Positions 40,608-50,574 of a stretch of DNA of 64,000 nucleotides are shown here, one piece after another. Source of the DNA: Pseudomonadota bacterium (lineage in GTDB: Bacteria > Pseudomonadota > Gammaproteobacteria > Xanthomonadales > Xanthomonadaceae); contig JAFEBX010000011.1 of assembly GCA_018242425.1 (NCBI GenBank), positions 124,001 through 188,000 of the forward strand, written 5' to 3'. Position numbers and translations under genes: made by a program. Within the stretch, counting starts at the first letter, position 1. Each line of letters starts with the position of its first letter. Below the pieces are notes generated by a model. That model searched no databases. It had not been told where the DNA came from and saw nothing but the letters and a program-made list of their open reading frames with translations.

Positions 40608-42146
40608 ATGTCCCTGCACCCCGTCCTGTCCGCACTCGGCCTGAGCGAGAACGAATCCGGCACCTATCTCGGCAATGGCGAGTGGTCGAAGACCCGCGAT
40701 GCCGGCGTGCTGGAGCCGGTGAATCCGACCACCGGCGACGTGCTGGGCAAGGTGCATGCTTCGTCGCAGTCCGACTACGACACCATCGTCGAGCGCGCGC
40801 AGGCCGCCTTCAAGGTGTGGCGCAAGACGCCGGCGCCGCGCCGCGGTGAAGCGATCCGCCTGTGCGCCGATGCGCTGCGTGCCCACAAGGACGCGCTGGG
40901 CTCGCTGGTTGCGCTGGAAATGGGCAAGTCGAAGCCGGAAGGCGACGGCGAAGTGCAGGAAATGATCGACATCGGCGAGTTCGCCGTCGGTCTGTCGCGC
41001 CAGTTGTACGGCCTGACCATGCACAGCGAGCGCCCCGGCCACCGCATGTACGAACAGTGGCACCCGATCGGCCTGGTCGGCATCATCTCGGCCTTCAACT
41101 TCCCGGTCGCGGTGTGGGCGTGGAACAGCTTCGTCGCGGCGGTGTGCGGCGACATCTCGATCTGGAAGCCGTCGCCGAAGACACCGCTCTCCGCGATCGC
41201 GTCGATGAAGATCTGCAACGAAGCGCTCAAGGCCGGCGGCTTCCCCGATCTGTTCTTCCTGTTCAACGACGCCGGCACCGATCTCGCACAGGGCTTCGTC
41301 GACGACAAGCGCGTCGCCCTGGTCAGCTTCACCGGATCGACCAAGGTTGGCCGCAACGTCGGTGAACGCGTCGCCACCCGCATGGGCCGCAGCCTGCTCG
41401 AACTCGGCGGCAACAACGCGATCATCGTCGACGAAACCGCCGACCTGAAGATGGCGATCCCGGCGATCGTGTTCGGCGCGGTCGGCACCGCCGGTCAGCG
41501 CTGCACCACCACCCGCCGCCTGTTCGTCCACGAATCGATCTACGACGACGTGCTGGGCAAGCTCAAGGCCGCCTACGCGCAGGTCGAGAAGAAGATCGGC
41601 GATCCCACCGATCCCGCCAACCTGATGGGTCCGCTCAACAGCCAGGACGGCGTCAAGGGCTTCCTTGCCGCGATCGAGAAGGCCAAAGCCAGCGGCGGCA
41701 CCATCGAGAGCGGCGGCACCGCGCTGACCGATCGCAAGGGCAACTTCGTGCTGCCGGCGATCGTGACCGGCCTCGCCAACAGCGCGGAGATCGTCCAGCA
41801 CGAAACCTTCGCGCCGATCCTCTACGTGATGAAGTATCGCGACATCGACGACGCCATCGAGATGCAGAACGACGTGCCGCAGGGTCTGTCGTCGTCGATC
41901 TTCACCACCAATCTCAAGCGCGCGGAAGCCTTCCTTGCGGCATCGGGTTCGGATTGCGGCATCGCCAACGTCAACATCGGCACCAGCGGCGCGGAAATCG
42001 GCGGCGCCTTCGGTGGCGAGAAGGAAACCGGCGGCGGCCGCGAATCCGGCTCGGATGCGTGGAAGGCCTATATGCGTCGCCAGACCAATACGATCAACTA
42101 TTCCGACGCGTTGCCGCTTGCGCAGGGCATCAAGTTCGATCTGTAA
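40608..42146 (+). CDS. amaB: ALDH7/AmaB-type aldehyde dehydrogenase (L-piperidine-6-carboxylate / aminoadipate semialdehyde dehydrogenase)
   Basis: ALDH7-family enzymes oxidise alpha-aminoadipate semialdehyde to aminoadipate in lysine catabolism with NAD. The 512-residue product shows [12 protein letters not shown] near residue 164, [23 protein letters not shown] with the general-base glutamate, and the nucleophile C299 in [13 protein letters not shown]. The C-terminal [21 protein letters not shown] is typical of ALDH7. Membership of the ALDH7 clan is firm; the substrate is inferred from the family. It follows tRNA-Arg by 18 bases and may be read through from it. pyrD follows. Confidence 0.9.
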   Translation: MSLHPVLSALGLSENESGTYLGNGEWSKTRDAGVLEPVNPTTGDVLGKVHASSQSDYDTIVERAQAAFKVWRKTPAPRRGEAIRLCADALRAHKDALGSLVALEMGKSKPEGDGEVQEMIDIGEFAVGLSRQLYGLTMHSERPGHRMYEQWHPIGLVGIISAFNFPVAVWAWNSFVAAVCGDISIWKPSPKTPLSAIASMKICNEALKAGGFPDLFFLFNDAGTDLAQGFVDDKRVALVSFTGSTKVGRNVGERVATRMGRSLLELGGNNAIIVDETADLKMAIPAIVFGAVGTAGQRCTTTRRLFVHESIYDDVLGKLKAAYAQVEKKIGDPTDPANLMGPLNSQDGVKGFLAAIEKAKASGGTIESGGTALTDRKGNFVLPAIVTGLANSAEIVQHETFAPILYVMKYRDIDDAIEMQNDVPQGLSSSIFTTNLKRAEAFLAASGSDCGIANVNIGTSGAEIGGAFGGEKETGGGRESGSDAWKAYMRRQTNTINYSDALPLAQGIKFDL

Positions 42147-42180
42147 ACCCGGATTGGCAGGTAAAAGGAATTACTGACCG

Positions 42181-43245
42181 ATGTACGCCCTCACCCGCCC
42201 GTTGCTGATGTCGATGGATGCCGAACGCGCGCACGACCGCGCGTTGCGTTGGCTCGACCGCACGCATGCAGTCGGGTTGACGGGCTTGCTGGTGCGTCCG
42301 CCGCCGGCATTGCCGACCTCGGCCCTGGGCCTGCGTTTTCCCAATCCGGTCGGATTAGCCGCAGGCCTGGACAAGAACGGCGCGCACGTCGATGCGCTGT
42401 TCGGACTCGGCTTCGGTTTCATCGAAGTCGGCACGGTCACGCCGCGGTCGCAGGTGGGCAATCCGGCGCCGCGTCTGTTCCGCGTCGCCGAGCACGATGC
42501 CATCATCAACCGAATGGGCTTCAACAACGACGGCATCGATGCGCTGGTGCGCAATGTCGAGCGTTCGAAGCACATCCATGCCGGCCCGAACCGCGGCATC
42601 CTCGGCATCAACATCGGCAAGAACCGCGATACCGCCAATGCCGATGCCTTGAACGATTACCTGATCTGCCTCGAACGCGCCTATCCGCTGGCGGACTACA
42701 TCGCCGTCAACATTTCCTCGCCGAACACCGCGGGCCTGCGCGAATTGCAGGAAGAACAATCGCTGCGCCGGCTGGTCTCCGGCTTGCGCGATGCCCAGGA
42801 ACGCCTCGCCGGCCAGCATCATCGGCGTGTGCCGTTGCTGGTCAAGATCGCGCCGGATCTCAGCGACGAGGACATCGATGCAATCGCCCGCGTCTTCAAC
42901 GACCTCGACGTCGACGGCGTGATCGCCACCAACACCACGGTCTCGCGCAGCGAAATCCAGGACAGCCCGCTGGCTGCCGAAGCCGGCGGCCTGTCCGGCG
43001 CGCCATTGCTGGAACGTTCGACCGCGACCCTGCGCCGCCTGCGCGCGCGCCTCGCCAGCCACATCCCGATGGTGGGCGTCGGCGGCATCGCCAGCGGCAC
43101 CGACGCCATCGCCAAGACGGCCGCCGGTGCGCAACTGGTACAGCTCTACACCGGGCTGGTCTATCGCGGCCCGCGCCTGATCCGCGAATGCGTCGACGCG
43201 ATCCACCGGCGCACCCAGCAAGCCTCGACACCCGCGCTGAAATGA
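42181..43245 (+). CDS. pyrD: Dihydroorotate dehydrogenase (quinone), class 2
   Basis: PyrD oxidises dihydroorotate to orotate and passes electrons to quinone at the inner membrane. The 354-residue product has the amphipathic N-terminal helix that contacts the membrane, the FMN site AAGLDKNG near residue 60, [35 protein letters not shown] with the class 2 catalytic serine, and [32 protein letters not shown] near the end binds phosphate. It starts a coupled pyrD-murB-EamA operon; its stop overlaps the murB ATG. Confidence 0.96.
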   Translation: MYALTRPLLMSMDAERAHDRALRWLDRTHAVGLTGLLVRPPPALPTSALGLRFPNPVGLAAGLDKNGAHVDALFGLGFGFIEVGTVTPRSQVGNPAPRLFRVAEHDAIINRMGFNNDGIDALVRNVERSKHIHAGPNRGILGINIGKNRDTANADALNDYLICLERAYPLADYIAVNISSPNTAGLRELQEEQSLRRLVSGLRDAQERLAGQHHRRVPLLVKIAPDLSDEDIDAIARVFNDLDVDGVIATNTTVSRSEIQDSPLAAEAGGLSGAPLLERSTATLRRLRARLASHIPMVGVGGIASGTDAIAKTAAGAQLVQLYTGLVYRGPRLIRECVDAIHRRTQQASTPALK

Positions 43246-44267
43246 GCAACGGCCTGCAGGTCACCCGCGCGCAATCGCTGCGCACGCGCAACACCTTCGG
43301 AATCGACGTCACCACTCCGCTGGCGCTGCGCATCGGCGATCCCGCGCGACTTCCCGAAGCACTGGCGATGACCCCCGATGCGCTGGTGCTCGGTGGCGGC
43401 AGCAACCTGCTGCTGGTTGCGGCGCCTGATGCCGTGCTCGAACTCGCCAACGACGACATCACCGTGGTCGCGGAAAACAGCGACCACGTCGACGTGCGCT
43501 GCGGCGCCGGCGCGGTCTGGCACGACTTCGTGATGGCGACGCTGCAGCGCGGCTGGTCGGGACTGGAGAACCTGTCGCTGATTCCCGGCACGGTCGGCGC
43601 CTCGCCGATCCAGAACATCGGCGCGTATGGCGTCGAAGTGATGGAACGCATCACCGCCGTCGATGCCTGGGATCGCCAGGACGCGTGCTGGCTGCGCTTC
43701 GACGCCGCCGATTGCGCCTTCACCTATCGCGACAGCCGCTTCAAGCACGAACCCGACCGCTACGTGGTGACCTCGGTGGATTTCCGCCTCGATCGCCAGC
43801 CCCGGTTGCGACTCGACTACGCCGGCATCCGCGAGGAACTGGCGACGATGGCGATCGCGGAACCGACCGCGAACGACGTCGCCGCCGCGGTGATCCGCAT
43901 CCGTCGCCGCAAGCTGCCCGACCCGGCCGTGATCGGCAATGCCGGCAGCTTCTTCAAGAATCCGATCGTGGCGGCCGGCATCGCGGATGCATTGCGCAGC
44001 GAACATGCCGATCTCCCGGTGTTCCCTGCCGGTCCGGACGATCGTCGCAAGCTGTCCGCCGCGTGGCTGATCGACCGCTGCGGCTGGAAAGGCCATCGCG
44101 ACGGGGATGCCGGCGTCTCCGCCGGGCACGCGCTGGTGCTGGTCAACCACGGCGGCGCCAGCGGTGCGCAACTGCTCGACCTGGCACGGCGCATCGCCGC
44201 TTCGGTGCAGGCGCGTTTCGGCGTGGCGATCGAACCGGAACCACGCATCATCGGCGCGAAGTGGTGA
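43242..44267 (+). CDS. murB: UDP-N-acetylenolpyruvoylglucosamine reductase
   Basis: MurB reduces UDP-GlcNAc-enolpyruvate to UDP-MurNAc for peptidoglycan. The 341-residue product has an FAD-binding [11 protein letters not shown] near residue 48, [33 protein letters not shown], and the catalytic serine in [10 protein letters not shown], followed by [12 protein letters not shown]. It is the E. coli-length type. The ATG overlaps the pyrD stop, and the stop overlaps the GTG of the next gene (GTGA). Confidence 0.96.
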   Translation: MSNGLQVTRAQSLRTRNTFGIDVTTPLALRIGDPARLPEALAMTPDALVLGGGSNLLLVAAPDAVLELANDDITVVAENSDHVDVRCGAGAVWHDFVMATLQRGWSGLENLSLIPGTVGASPIQNIGAYGVEVMERITAVDAWDRQDACWLRFDAADCAFTYRDSRFKHEPDRYVVTSVDFRLDRQPRLRLDYAGIREELATMAIAEPTANDVAAAVIRIRRRKLPDPAVIGNAGSFFKNPIVAAGIADALRSEHADLPVFPAGPDDRRKLSAAWLIDRCGWKGHRDGDAGVSAGHALVLVNHGGASGAQLLDLARRIAASVQARFGVAIEPEPRIIGAKW

Positions 44268-45211
44268 ACGCAGCAACGGTCATCCCACCTTCGCAACAAC
44301 GGCCGCCACTGCTGCGCGCGGCACTCTACATGCTGCTCAGCACGATTGGTTTCGGCCTGATGGCGGTGACGATCCGGCTTGCATCGAAAACCGAATCGAC
44401 GCTGGAAATCGCCTTCTTCCGCAATTTCTTCGGGCTGATCGCCCTGCTGCCGCTGCTGCTCGGCCCCGCCTTGCGCACGCCCGACCCGAGCGCGACATTC
44501 CGCAAGATGGTGCATACCACCCGGCTGTCGCGCTACGGCGTGCGCGCGTTGATCGGCTTCATCGGCATGTTCCTCGGCTTTTGGTCGATCGCCAACCTGC
44601 CGCTGTCGCAAGCAATCGCGCTGGCGTACTCGTCGCCGATCTTCGTCACGATCGCCGCCGTGCTGATGCTGGGTGAAATCGTGCGCGTGCGCCGCTGGGC
44701 TGCCGTCGCCATCGGCTTCATCGGCATGCTGGTGATCGTGCGGCCGTTCTCGCACACCTTCACCCTGGGTTCGCTGGTCGCGGTTTCCGCGGCGATCACC
44801 AGCGCGATCGTCGCCATCCAGATCAAGCAACTGTCGACGACCGACGGCCCCGACACCATCGTGTTCTGGACCTATGTGCTGTGGGTTCCGATGTCGCTGG
44901 TCGCCGCGCTGTTCCAGTGGCACTGGCCGCAGGGCATCACCTGGTTGTGGCTGGTATTGACCGGCGTGCTCGGCACCATCGGCCAGGTGATGTGGACGCG
45001 CGCGCTCAAGCTCGGCGAAGTGTCGGCGCTGACGCCGATCAGCTTCGTGCAGCTGGTGGTGGTGACGATCGCCGGCTGGCTGCTGTTCGACGAGCATGTC
45101 GATCGCTGGACGCTGTTGGGCGCCGGCATCATCTTTGCCTCGACCGCCTACATCGCCCATCGCGAAGCGCAACTGGCGCGCCTCAAGCGCAGCAATGCCG
45201 CCGCGGCATGA
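44264..45211 (+). CDS. EamA/DMT-superfamily membrane transporter
   Basis: EamA proteins are ten-helix drug/metabolite exporters. The 315-residue product has ten hydrophobic segments in two EamA repeats: AALYMLLSTIGFGLMAVTIR in the first and the segment around TFTLGSLVAVSAAITSAIVA in the second. The repeat signature LAYSSPIFVTIAAVLMLGE ends the first half. A cytoplasmic C-terminus is basic. The GTG start at 44264 lies inside the murB stop, implying coupling. The substrate cannot be told from sequence. Confidence 0.87.
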   Translation: MNAATVIPPSQQRPPLLRAALYMLLSTIGFGLMAVTIRLASKTESTLEIAFFRNFFGLIALLPLLLGPALRTPDPSATFRKMVHTTRLSRYGVRALIGFIGMFLGFWSIANLPLSQAIALAYSSPIFVTIAAVLMLGEIVRVRRWAAVAIGFIGMLVIVRPFSHTFTLGSLVAVSAAITSAIVAIQIKQLSTTDGPDTIVFWTYVLWVPMSLVAALFQWHWPQGITWLWLVLTGVLGTIGQVMWTRALKLGEVSALTPISFVQLVVVTIAGWLLFDEHVDRWTLLGAGIIFASTAYIAHREAQLARLKRSNAAAA

Positions 45212-45276
45212 CCAATGGCACGCGGGATCGCCGCCGCCGTGGCGTAGCGTCGGCGGATCCATCGGAGGAGTCCGCC

Positions 45277-45840
45277 ATGCGCCGTTTGCTGCCTGCCCTG
45301 CTTGCCCTGTCCATCGCCACGCCACTCGCGGCGCAGACAGCGCCGCCAGCGACGACCACCGACATTCCACTCAGCACCGGCATGCCGGCCGCGGCGCCCG
45401 CCGATGTCGCCAGCATGGACGCGATCATGGCCGCGCTCTACGACGTGATTTCCGGGCCGCCCGGCAAGGCCCGCGACTGGAATCGCATGCGCTCTCTGTT
45501 CGTGCCGGATGCGCGGATGATCCCGACCCGCACGACCAAGGAAGGCGCGGTGAAGATGCGCTGGATGACGGTGAACGACTATGTCGCGACGTCCGGCCCG
45601 CTGATCGAACGCGAAGGCTTCCACGAACGCGAACTGGCGCGCAAGACCGATCGCTTCGGCAACATGGCGCAGGTCTTCAGCACCTACGACGGCCGCACCG
45701 ACAAGGGCGACTATCACGAGCGCGGCATCAACAGCCTGCAACTGCTGTTCGACGGCAAGCGCTGGTGGATCGTCTCGATCATGTGGGTCGGCGAAACGCC
45801 GGACACGCCGCTGCCGGCAAATTACCTGCCCAAGTCCTGA
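45277..45840 (+). CDS. Exported NTF2/SnoaL-like protein of unknown function
   Basis: The 187-residue product has a signal peptide (about 1-20, MRRLLPALLALSIATPLAAQ). An alanine/proline/threonine-rich segment follows, then a domain of about 125 residues (ALYDVISGPPGKARDWNRMRSLFVPDARM) that resembles the NTF2-like cone fold. The closing strand is LQLLFDGKRWWIVSIMW. No catalytic residues can be assigned. A strong GGAGGAG ribosome-binding site precedes ATG 45277. Its last 19 bases overlap the PAP2 gene on the opposite strand. Confidence 0.72.
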   Translation: MRRLLPALLALSIATPLAAQTAPPATTTDIPLSTGMPAAAPADVASMDAIMAALYDVISGPPGKARDWNRMRSLFVPDARMIPTRTTKEGAVKMRWMTVNDYVATSGPLIEREGFHERELARKTDRFGNMAQVFSTYDGRTDKGDYHERGINSLQLLFDGKRWWIVSIMWVGETPDTPLPANYLPKS

Positions 45841-46487
45841 GTCCAACGGACTCCGTACATGAGTACGTGGACACCGACCACCCACACCAGCGCAGCACCC
45901 CAGCCGGCGAGAATGTCGCTGGGGTAATGCACGCCGAGATACGATCTTGACGTGCCCACCACCAGCACGAACAGCAGCGAAATCGCGGCGGCCGGCCAAC
46001 GCCAGCGCGTGTGCCACGCCAGCAATACCACCACGGCGGCCAGCGTCATCGACCCCATGGCGTGGCCACTGGGAAAGCTGAAGCTCGTTTCCGGAGCCAA
46101 CGACTCCCACAGTGATGGCCGCGCGCGTCCGTAATAGTGCTTGGCGGCGATGTTGATCAACGCCGAGCCGACGAACGAAATCGCCGCGAACAGCGCATCA
46201 CGCCGGCGCTGGCGCAACCACAACGCAGCAACCAGGGCGATGTCGAGCGGAATCACGCCGTACTGGTATCCGAGCCGCGAAAACAGCAGCGCGAGTTGGT
46301 CGAACAGCGGCGCGTGGTGCGCATGCAGCCACTCGAGGATCGGCCGGTCGAAAGCGAAATCGCGCCCTTCGCCGACGTCTTCGGCCAGCTCGCCGATTCC
46401 CCACAGCGGCAGCAGGACCGCGATGAACAGCAGCGCGATCCGCCCGCCGCGCAGGCGCAGGAACGAATCAGTCGGCGTGGACGGCAT
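45822..46487 (-). CDS. PAP2-family membrane phosphatase
   Basis: PAP2 membrane phosphatases remove phosphate from lipids such as undecaprenyl pyrophosphate or phosphatidic acid at the periplasmic face. The 221-residue product has about six hydrophobic segments and all three motifs: [20 protein letters not shown] with the catalytic histidine, and [12 protein letters not shown] with the nucleophilic histidine. ATG 46487 ([12 protein letters not shown]) overlaps the ispG 3' end by 20 bases. A longer frame to 46535 is unlikely. The isoprenoid link to ispG is suggestive only. Confidence 0.87.
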   Translation of the reverse strand: MPSTPTDSFLRLRGGRIALLFIAVLLPLWGIGELAEDVGEGRDFAFDRPILEWLHAHHAPLFDQLALLFSRLGYQYGVIPLDIALVAALWLRQRRRDALFAAISFVGSALINIAAKHYYGRARPSLWESLAPETSFSFPSGHAMGSMTLAAVVVLLAWHTRWRWPAAAISLLFVLVVGTSRSYLGVHYPSDILAGWGAALVWVVGVHVLMYGVRWTQDLGR

Positions 46488-47739
46488 AGCGCCGCGCGAC
46501 GTAGGCATCGATGATGCCGATGAATTCCCGGGCAATCCCCTCGCCGCGCAGGGTCACGGTCTTCTGGCCATCCTCGAACACCGGTGCTGCCGGTGCCTCG
46601 CCGGTACCCGGCAACGAGATGCCGATGTTGGCGTGGCGCGATTCACCCGGCCCGTTGACGATGCAACCCATCACCGCCAGCGTCATGTTCTCGGCGCCGG
46701 GATACTTGATCTTCCACTCCGGCATGCTGGCGCGAACGTGCTCCTGCACCACGCCGGCGAGTTCCTGGAAGAATTCCGACGTCGTCCGCCCGCAACCCGG
46801 GCAAGCCGTCACCATCGGCGTGAACGCGCGCAATCCCATCGTCTGCAGCAGCTCCTGCGCGACGATCACTTCCTGCGTGCGCGAGGCGCCCGGCTCCGGC
46901 GTGAGCGAGATGCGGATGGTGTCGCCGATGCCTTCCTGCAGCAATACCGCCAGCGCCGCGCTCGAGGCGACGATGCCCTTGCTGCCGATGCCTGCTTCGG
47001 TGAGGCCGAGATGCAGGGCGAAATCGCTGCGACGCGCCATCTCGCGATAGACCGCGATCAATTCCTGCACGCCACTGACCTTCGCCGAAAGGATGATGCG
47101 TTCCGCGGGCAAGCCGAGTTCCACCGCGCGATGCGCGGAATCCAGCGCCGAACGGATCAAGGCTTCGCGCAACACGCGGCCTGCATCCCACGGTTCGGCC
47201 CGCGTGTGGTTTTCATCCATCAACTGCGCGGCCAGCGCCTGGTCGAGCGAACCCCAGTTGGCGCCGATGCGCACCGGCTTGTCGTACCTGGTCGCGAATT
47301 CGATCAACTGCGCGAACTGCGTATCCTTCTTCTTTCCGAAACCGACGTTGCCGGGATTGATGCGGTATTTCGCCAGCGCCTCGGCACAGGCCGGTTCGTT
47401 CGCCAGCAGCGTATGGCCGTTGTAGTGGAAGTCACCGATGATCGGGACTTCAATCCCCATCATCGCCAGCTTGTCGACGATGTGCGGCACTGCGGCGGCG
47501 GCCTCGGCGGTGTTCACCGTCACCCGCACCAGTTCCGATCCCGCGCGCCACAGCTCCGCGACCTGCTTCGTGGTCGAGGCGACGTCGGCGGTATCGGTAT
47601 TGGTCATCGACTGCACAACGACCGGCGCGCCGCCGCCCACCTCCACCTTGCCGACCGTGACCGGCCGGGTGCGATGGCGTGAATGGGGTCCGAAGTGGTC
47701 GGCAGGATCGAACTCGACGGAAGCAGGCTTGGTCGTCAT
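46468..47739 (-). CDS. ispG: 4-hydroxy-3-methylbut-2-en-1-yl diphosphate synthase
   Basis: IspG (GcpE) makes HMBPP in the non-mevalonate isoprenoid pathway with a 4Fe-4S cluster. The 423-residue product has [12 protein letters not shown] near residue 41, [18 protein letters not shown], and [15 protein letters not shown] residues. Cluster cysteines lie in [10 protein letters not shown] and [11 protein letters not shown] near the C-terminus. ATG 47739 is the natural start, and TAAAAT lies seven bases before it, so the mRNA may be leaderless. It is divergent from xseA. Confidence 0.96.
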   Translation of the reverse strand: MTTKPASVEFDPADHFGPHSRHRTRPVTVGKVEVGGGAPVVVQSMTNTDTADVASTTKQVAELWRAGSELVRVTVNTAEAAAAVPHIVDKLAMMGIEVPIIGDFHYNGHTLLANEPACAEALAKYRINPGNVGFGKKKDTQFAQLIEFATRYDKPVRIGANWGSLDQALAAQLMDENHTRAEPWDAGRVLREALIRSALDSAHRAVELGLPAERIILSAKVSGVQELIAVYREMARRSDFALHLGLTEAGIGSKGIVASSAALAVLLQEGIGDTIRISLTPEPGASRTQEVIVAQELLQTMGLRAFTPMVTACPGCGRTTSEFFQELAGVVQEHVRASMPEWKIKYPGAENMTLAVMGCIVNGPGESRHANIGISLPGTGEAPAAPVFEDGQKTVTLRGEGIAREFIGIIDAYVARRYAVHAD

Positions 47740-47746
47740 GACGTCG

Positions 47747-47752
47747 ATTTTA
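47747..47752 (-). promoter_or_regulatory. ispG: -10 hexamer TAAAAT placed for leaderless ispG
   Basis: TAAAAT on the minus strand ends seven bases before the ispG ATG, so transcription would start at or next to the start codon. The 48-base divergent region holds no visible Shine-Dalgarno sequence for ispG. The -35 position overlaps the xseA -10 region. Confidence 0.5.
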
Positions 47753-47774
47753 CCTGCCCGCGGCGGGCGACCGT

Positions 47775-47780
47775 TATCCT
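47775..47780 (+). promoter_or_regulatory. xseA: -10 hexamer TATCCT placed for leaderless xseA
   Basis: TATCCT ends seven bases before the xseA ATG at 47788, a spacing expected for leaderless mRNA. No Shine-Dalgarno sequence is visible before the ATG. Confidence 0.45.
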
Positions 47781-47787
47781 GACGCGA

Positions 47788-49143
47788 ATGGATGACCAGC
47801 GCGACGATGTCCTCACCCCCAGCCAGCTCAACACGCTGGCGCGCAACCTGCTGGAAGACACGTTTCCGGTGGTGAACGTCGAGGGCGAGCTCGGCAATGT
47901 CTCGCGCCCCGCGTCCGGCCATCTCTACTTCACCCTGAAGGATGCGCGCGCCCAGATCCGTTGCGCGCTGTTCCGGCCCAAGAGCCAGTGGCTGCGATTC
48001 CAGCCGCGCGAAGGCCTGATGGTGCTGGCACGCGGACGCCTCACCCTGTACGAGGCGCGCGGCGACTACCAGTTGATCCTCGACTCGCTGGAGGAAGCCG
48101 GCGAAGGCGCGCTGCGACGGGCCTTCGAGGAGTTGCGCCAGAAGCTGCAGGCGGAAGGACTGTTCGATCAGGCCCGCAAGCGACCGCTGCCGCGCTTCGT
48201 GCGTCGGCTCGCCGTCATCACCTCGCCCGGCGGCGCTGCCGTGCATGACGTGTTGAGCGTGCTGGGACGACGTTTCCCGTTGTTGCCGGTGGAGATTTTG
48301 CCGGTCCCGGTGCAAGGCGCCGGCGCAGCCGCGCAGATCGCCGACACGGTGAAACGCGCCAGTGAAAGCGGACGCTATGACGCGCTGCTGGTCACCCGCG
48401 GCGGCGGTTCGCTGGAGGATCTGTGGGCCTTCAACGAGGAAGTGCTGGCGCGCGCGATCGCCGCGAGCGCGGTGCCGGTGGTGTCGGCGGTCGGCCACGA
48501 AAGCGATGTCTCGCTCGCCGATTTCGCCGCCGATGTTCGCGCCGCCACGCCTTCGGCCGCAGCCGAATTGCTGAGCCTCGACCAGGGCGACCTGCAACGT
48601 CGCCTGCAATCGCTGGAACGCCGCCTGCGCGATCGCCAGCAGCAACGCCTGCATGACCTCGCGCAACGACTGGATCGCGCCTGGCTGAAACTCGATGCAC
48701 AAAAACCGGCGGCGCGGCTGCACGCGCTGGCCTTGCGCCAGTTGCAACTCGGGCAACGCCTGAACGCGGCCTGGCAGCGTTCAAGCGAGCGTGACCGCGC
48801 ACGGTTGCGCCACGCGCAAGCGGTGTTGCGCGCGCGCCATCCCCAGCTACGCCTGCAACATCTGCGCGAACGCCTCGCGGCGATCGGCCAGCGTCCGCAA
48901 CTGGCGATCGCCCGCCAGCTGCAACAGGAAACCCTGCGCCTGCGCTCGGCGGTGCGCGCCCTGCACGCGGTCAGTCCGCTCGCCACCGTCGCCCGTGGCT
49001 ACGCCATCCTCAGCGACGACAACGACGTTCCCGTGCAATCGGTGGCGCAAGTGGCGACGGGAGATCGCATCCGCGCGCGCCTGCACGACGGCGAGCTCGC
49101 ACTGCAGGTCAATGCCGTTCTTCCCTCCACCTCGGAGTCCTGA
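47788..49143 (+). CDS. xseA: Exodeoxyribonuclease VII large subunit
   Basis: XseA is the catalytic subunit of exonuclease VII, which degrades single-stranded DNA. The 451-residue product has the N-terminal OB fold ([25 protein letters not shown], residues about 25-45). The nuclease region has [30 protein letters not shown] and [18 protein letters not shown] long arginine/glutamine-rich coiled-coil runs from about 265 to 405, and the C-terminal segment includes VARGYAIL. The small subunit xseB is not in the window. ATG 47788 is chosen. The second aldehyde dehydrogenase starts two bases after its stop. Confidence 0.95.
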   Translation: MDDQRDDVLTPSQLNTLARNLLEDTFPVVNVEGELGNVSRPASGHLYFTLKDARAQIRCALFRPKSQWLRFQPREGLMVLARGRLTLYEARGDYQLILDSLEEAGEGALRRAFEELRQKLQAEGLFDQARKRPLPRFVRRLAVITSPGGAAVHDVLSVLGRRFPLLPVEILPVPVQGAGAAAQIADTVKRASESGRYDALLVTRGGGSLEDLWAFNEEVLARAIAASAVPVVSAVGHESDVSLADFAADVRAATPSAAAELLSLDQGDLQRRLQSLERRLRDRQQQRLHDLAQRLDRAWLKLDAQKPAARLHALALRQLQLGQRLNAAWQRSSERDRARLRHAQAVLRARHPQLRLQHLRERLAAIGQRPQLAIARQLQQETLRLRSAVRALHAVSPLATVARGYAILSDDNDVPVQSVAQVATGDRIRARLHDGELALQVNAVLPSTSES

Positions 49144-49145
49144 CC

Positions 49146-50573
49146 ATGTTGCGGAAGTCCTATCCCTACTATCTTGCCAATCGCCCGGTCGCCGCCAATA
49201 CCGACCTTGAGGTGCTCGACAAATATTCCGGCAAGCGCGCCACCCGCGTCGCCTTCGCCGATGCCGCAACGGTGCGCAAGGGCATCGTGTCCGCGCACAA
49301 GGCGCGCGAAGCGATGGCGGCATTCCCGCCGGATGCGCGTCGTGACGTGCTGGAGCATTGCATCCGCCGCTTCCAGGAACGCCAGGAGGAACTTGCGCTC
49401 GCGCTGTGCATCGAAGCCGGCAAGCCGATCCACGATGCCCGCGGCGAAGTGCTGCGCCTGATCGACACCTTCCGCATCGCAGCCGGCGAAGCCACCCGCA
49501 TCGAGGGCGAAGTGATCGAACTCGGCGTCTCCGAGCGAGCGCGCGGCTATCGCGGCATGGTCAAGCGCGTGCCGATCGGCGCCTGCGCCTTCATCACCCC
49601 GTTCAATTTTCCGTTGAACCTGGTTGCGCACAAGGTTGCGCCGGCGATCGCCGCAGGCTGTCCGTTCGTGCTGAAGCCGGCGCCGAAGACCCCGATCGGC
49701 GCGCTGATCATCGGCGAGATCCTGGCCGAAACCAACCTGCCGAAAGGCGCGTTCTCGATCCTGCCCTGCTCCAACGACGATGCCGGCCTGCTGGTCGAGG
49801 ATCCGCGCATCGCGCTGCTCTCGTTCACCGGCGGACTGATCGGCTGGGACCTGAAGGCGCGCGCCGGTCGCAAGAAAGTCGTGCTGGAACTCGGCGGCAA
49901 CGCCGCCTGCATCGTCGACGCCGATCCCGGCATCGATCTCGATGCCGTGGTGCAGCGCCTGGTCTTTGGCGCCTATTACCAGAGCGGCCAGAGCTGCATC
50001 AGCGTGCAGCGCATCTTCGTCCACAAGGACATCGCCAAGTCGCTGCGCAAGAAACTGGCGGAAGCGGTGAAAGGCCTGAAGATGGGCGATCCGCGCGACG
50101 AACGCACTTTCATTGGTCCGGTGATCGATGATGGCGCAGCCGATCGCATCGAATCATGGATCGCCGACGCAATGAAGCGCGGCGCCAAAAAGCTCGCCGG
50201 CGGCAAGCGCAATGGCCGCATGATCGCCGCGACCTTGCTGGAAGGCGTGCCACACGGCTGCGACCTCTACAAACGAGAGGTTTTCGGGCCGGTGGCGATG
50301 CTGGAAACCTTCGACGATTTCGACGATGCCCTCGATCGCGCCAACGCCAGCGATTTCGGTTTGCAGGCCGGCGTCTTCACCGCCCGCATCGACCACGCGA
50401 TGCGCGCCTGGGATCGCCTCGAAGTCGGCGGCGTGATCGTCGGCGACGTCCCGAGCTTCCGCGTCGACAACATGCCCTACGGCGGCGTCAAGGCGTCGGG
50501 GCTGGGGCGCGAGGGCGTGCGTTACGCCATCGAGGACATGACGGAGCGGCGGCTGCTCGTCATCAAGTCCTGA
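49146..50573 (+). CDS. NAD(P)-dependent aldehyde dehydrogenase
   Basis: The 475-residue product is an aldehyde dehydrogenase with FITPFNFPLNLVAHK near residue 145, KPAPKTP, SFTGG at about 222, VLELGGNAACIVD with the general-base glutamate, and nucleophile C284 in GQSCISVQR. The C-terminal YGGVKASGLGREGVRYAIEDMTE is normal. It resembles the lactaldehyde / phosphonoacetaldehyde / non-phosphorylating GAPDH group, but the substrate is not settled. It starts two bases after xseA and faces the GGDEF/EAL gene with one base between the stops. Confidence 0.88.
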   Translation: MLRKSYPYYLANRPVAANTDLEVLDKYSGKRATRVAFADAATVRKGIVSAHKAREAMAAFPPDARRDVLEHCIRRFQERQEELALALCIEAGKPIHDARGEVLRLIDTFRIAAGEATRIEGEVIELGVSERARGYRGMVKRVPIGACAFITPFNFPLNLVAHKVAPAIAAGCPFVLKPAPKTPIGALIIGEILAETNLPKGAFSILPCSNDDAGLLVEDPRIALLSFTGGLIGWDLKARAGRKKVVLELGGNAACIVDADPGIDLDAVVQRLVFGAYYQSGQSCISVQRIFVHKDIAKSLRKKLAEAVKGLKMGDPRDERTFIGPVIDDGAADRIESWIADAMKRGAKKLAGGKRNGRMIAATLLEGVPHGCDLYKREVFGPVAMLETFDDFDDALDRANASDFGLQAGVFTARIDHAMRAWDRLEVGGVIVGDVPSFRVDNMPYGGVKASGLGREGVRYAIEDMTERRLLVIKS

Positions 50574-50574
50574 G

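Noticed and set aside
46488..46535. Upstream extension of the PAP2 gene
   Set aside because: It would lengthen the overlap with ispG from 20 to 68 bases and adds no conserved sequence.
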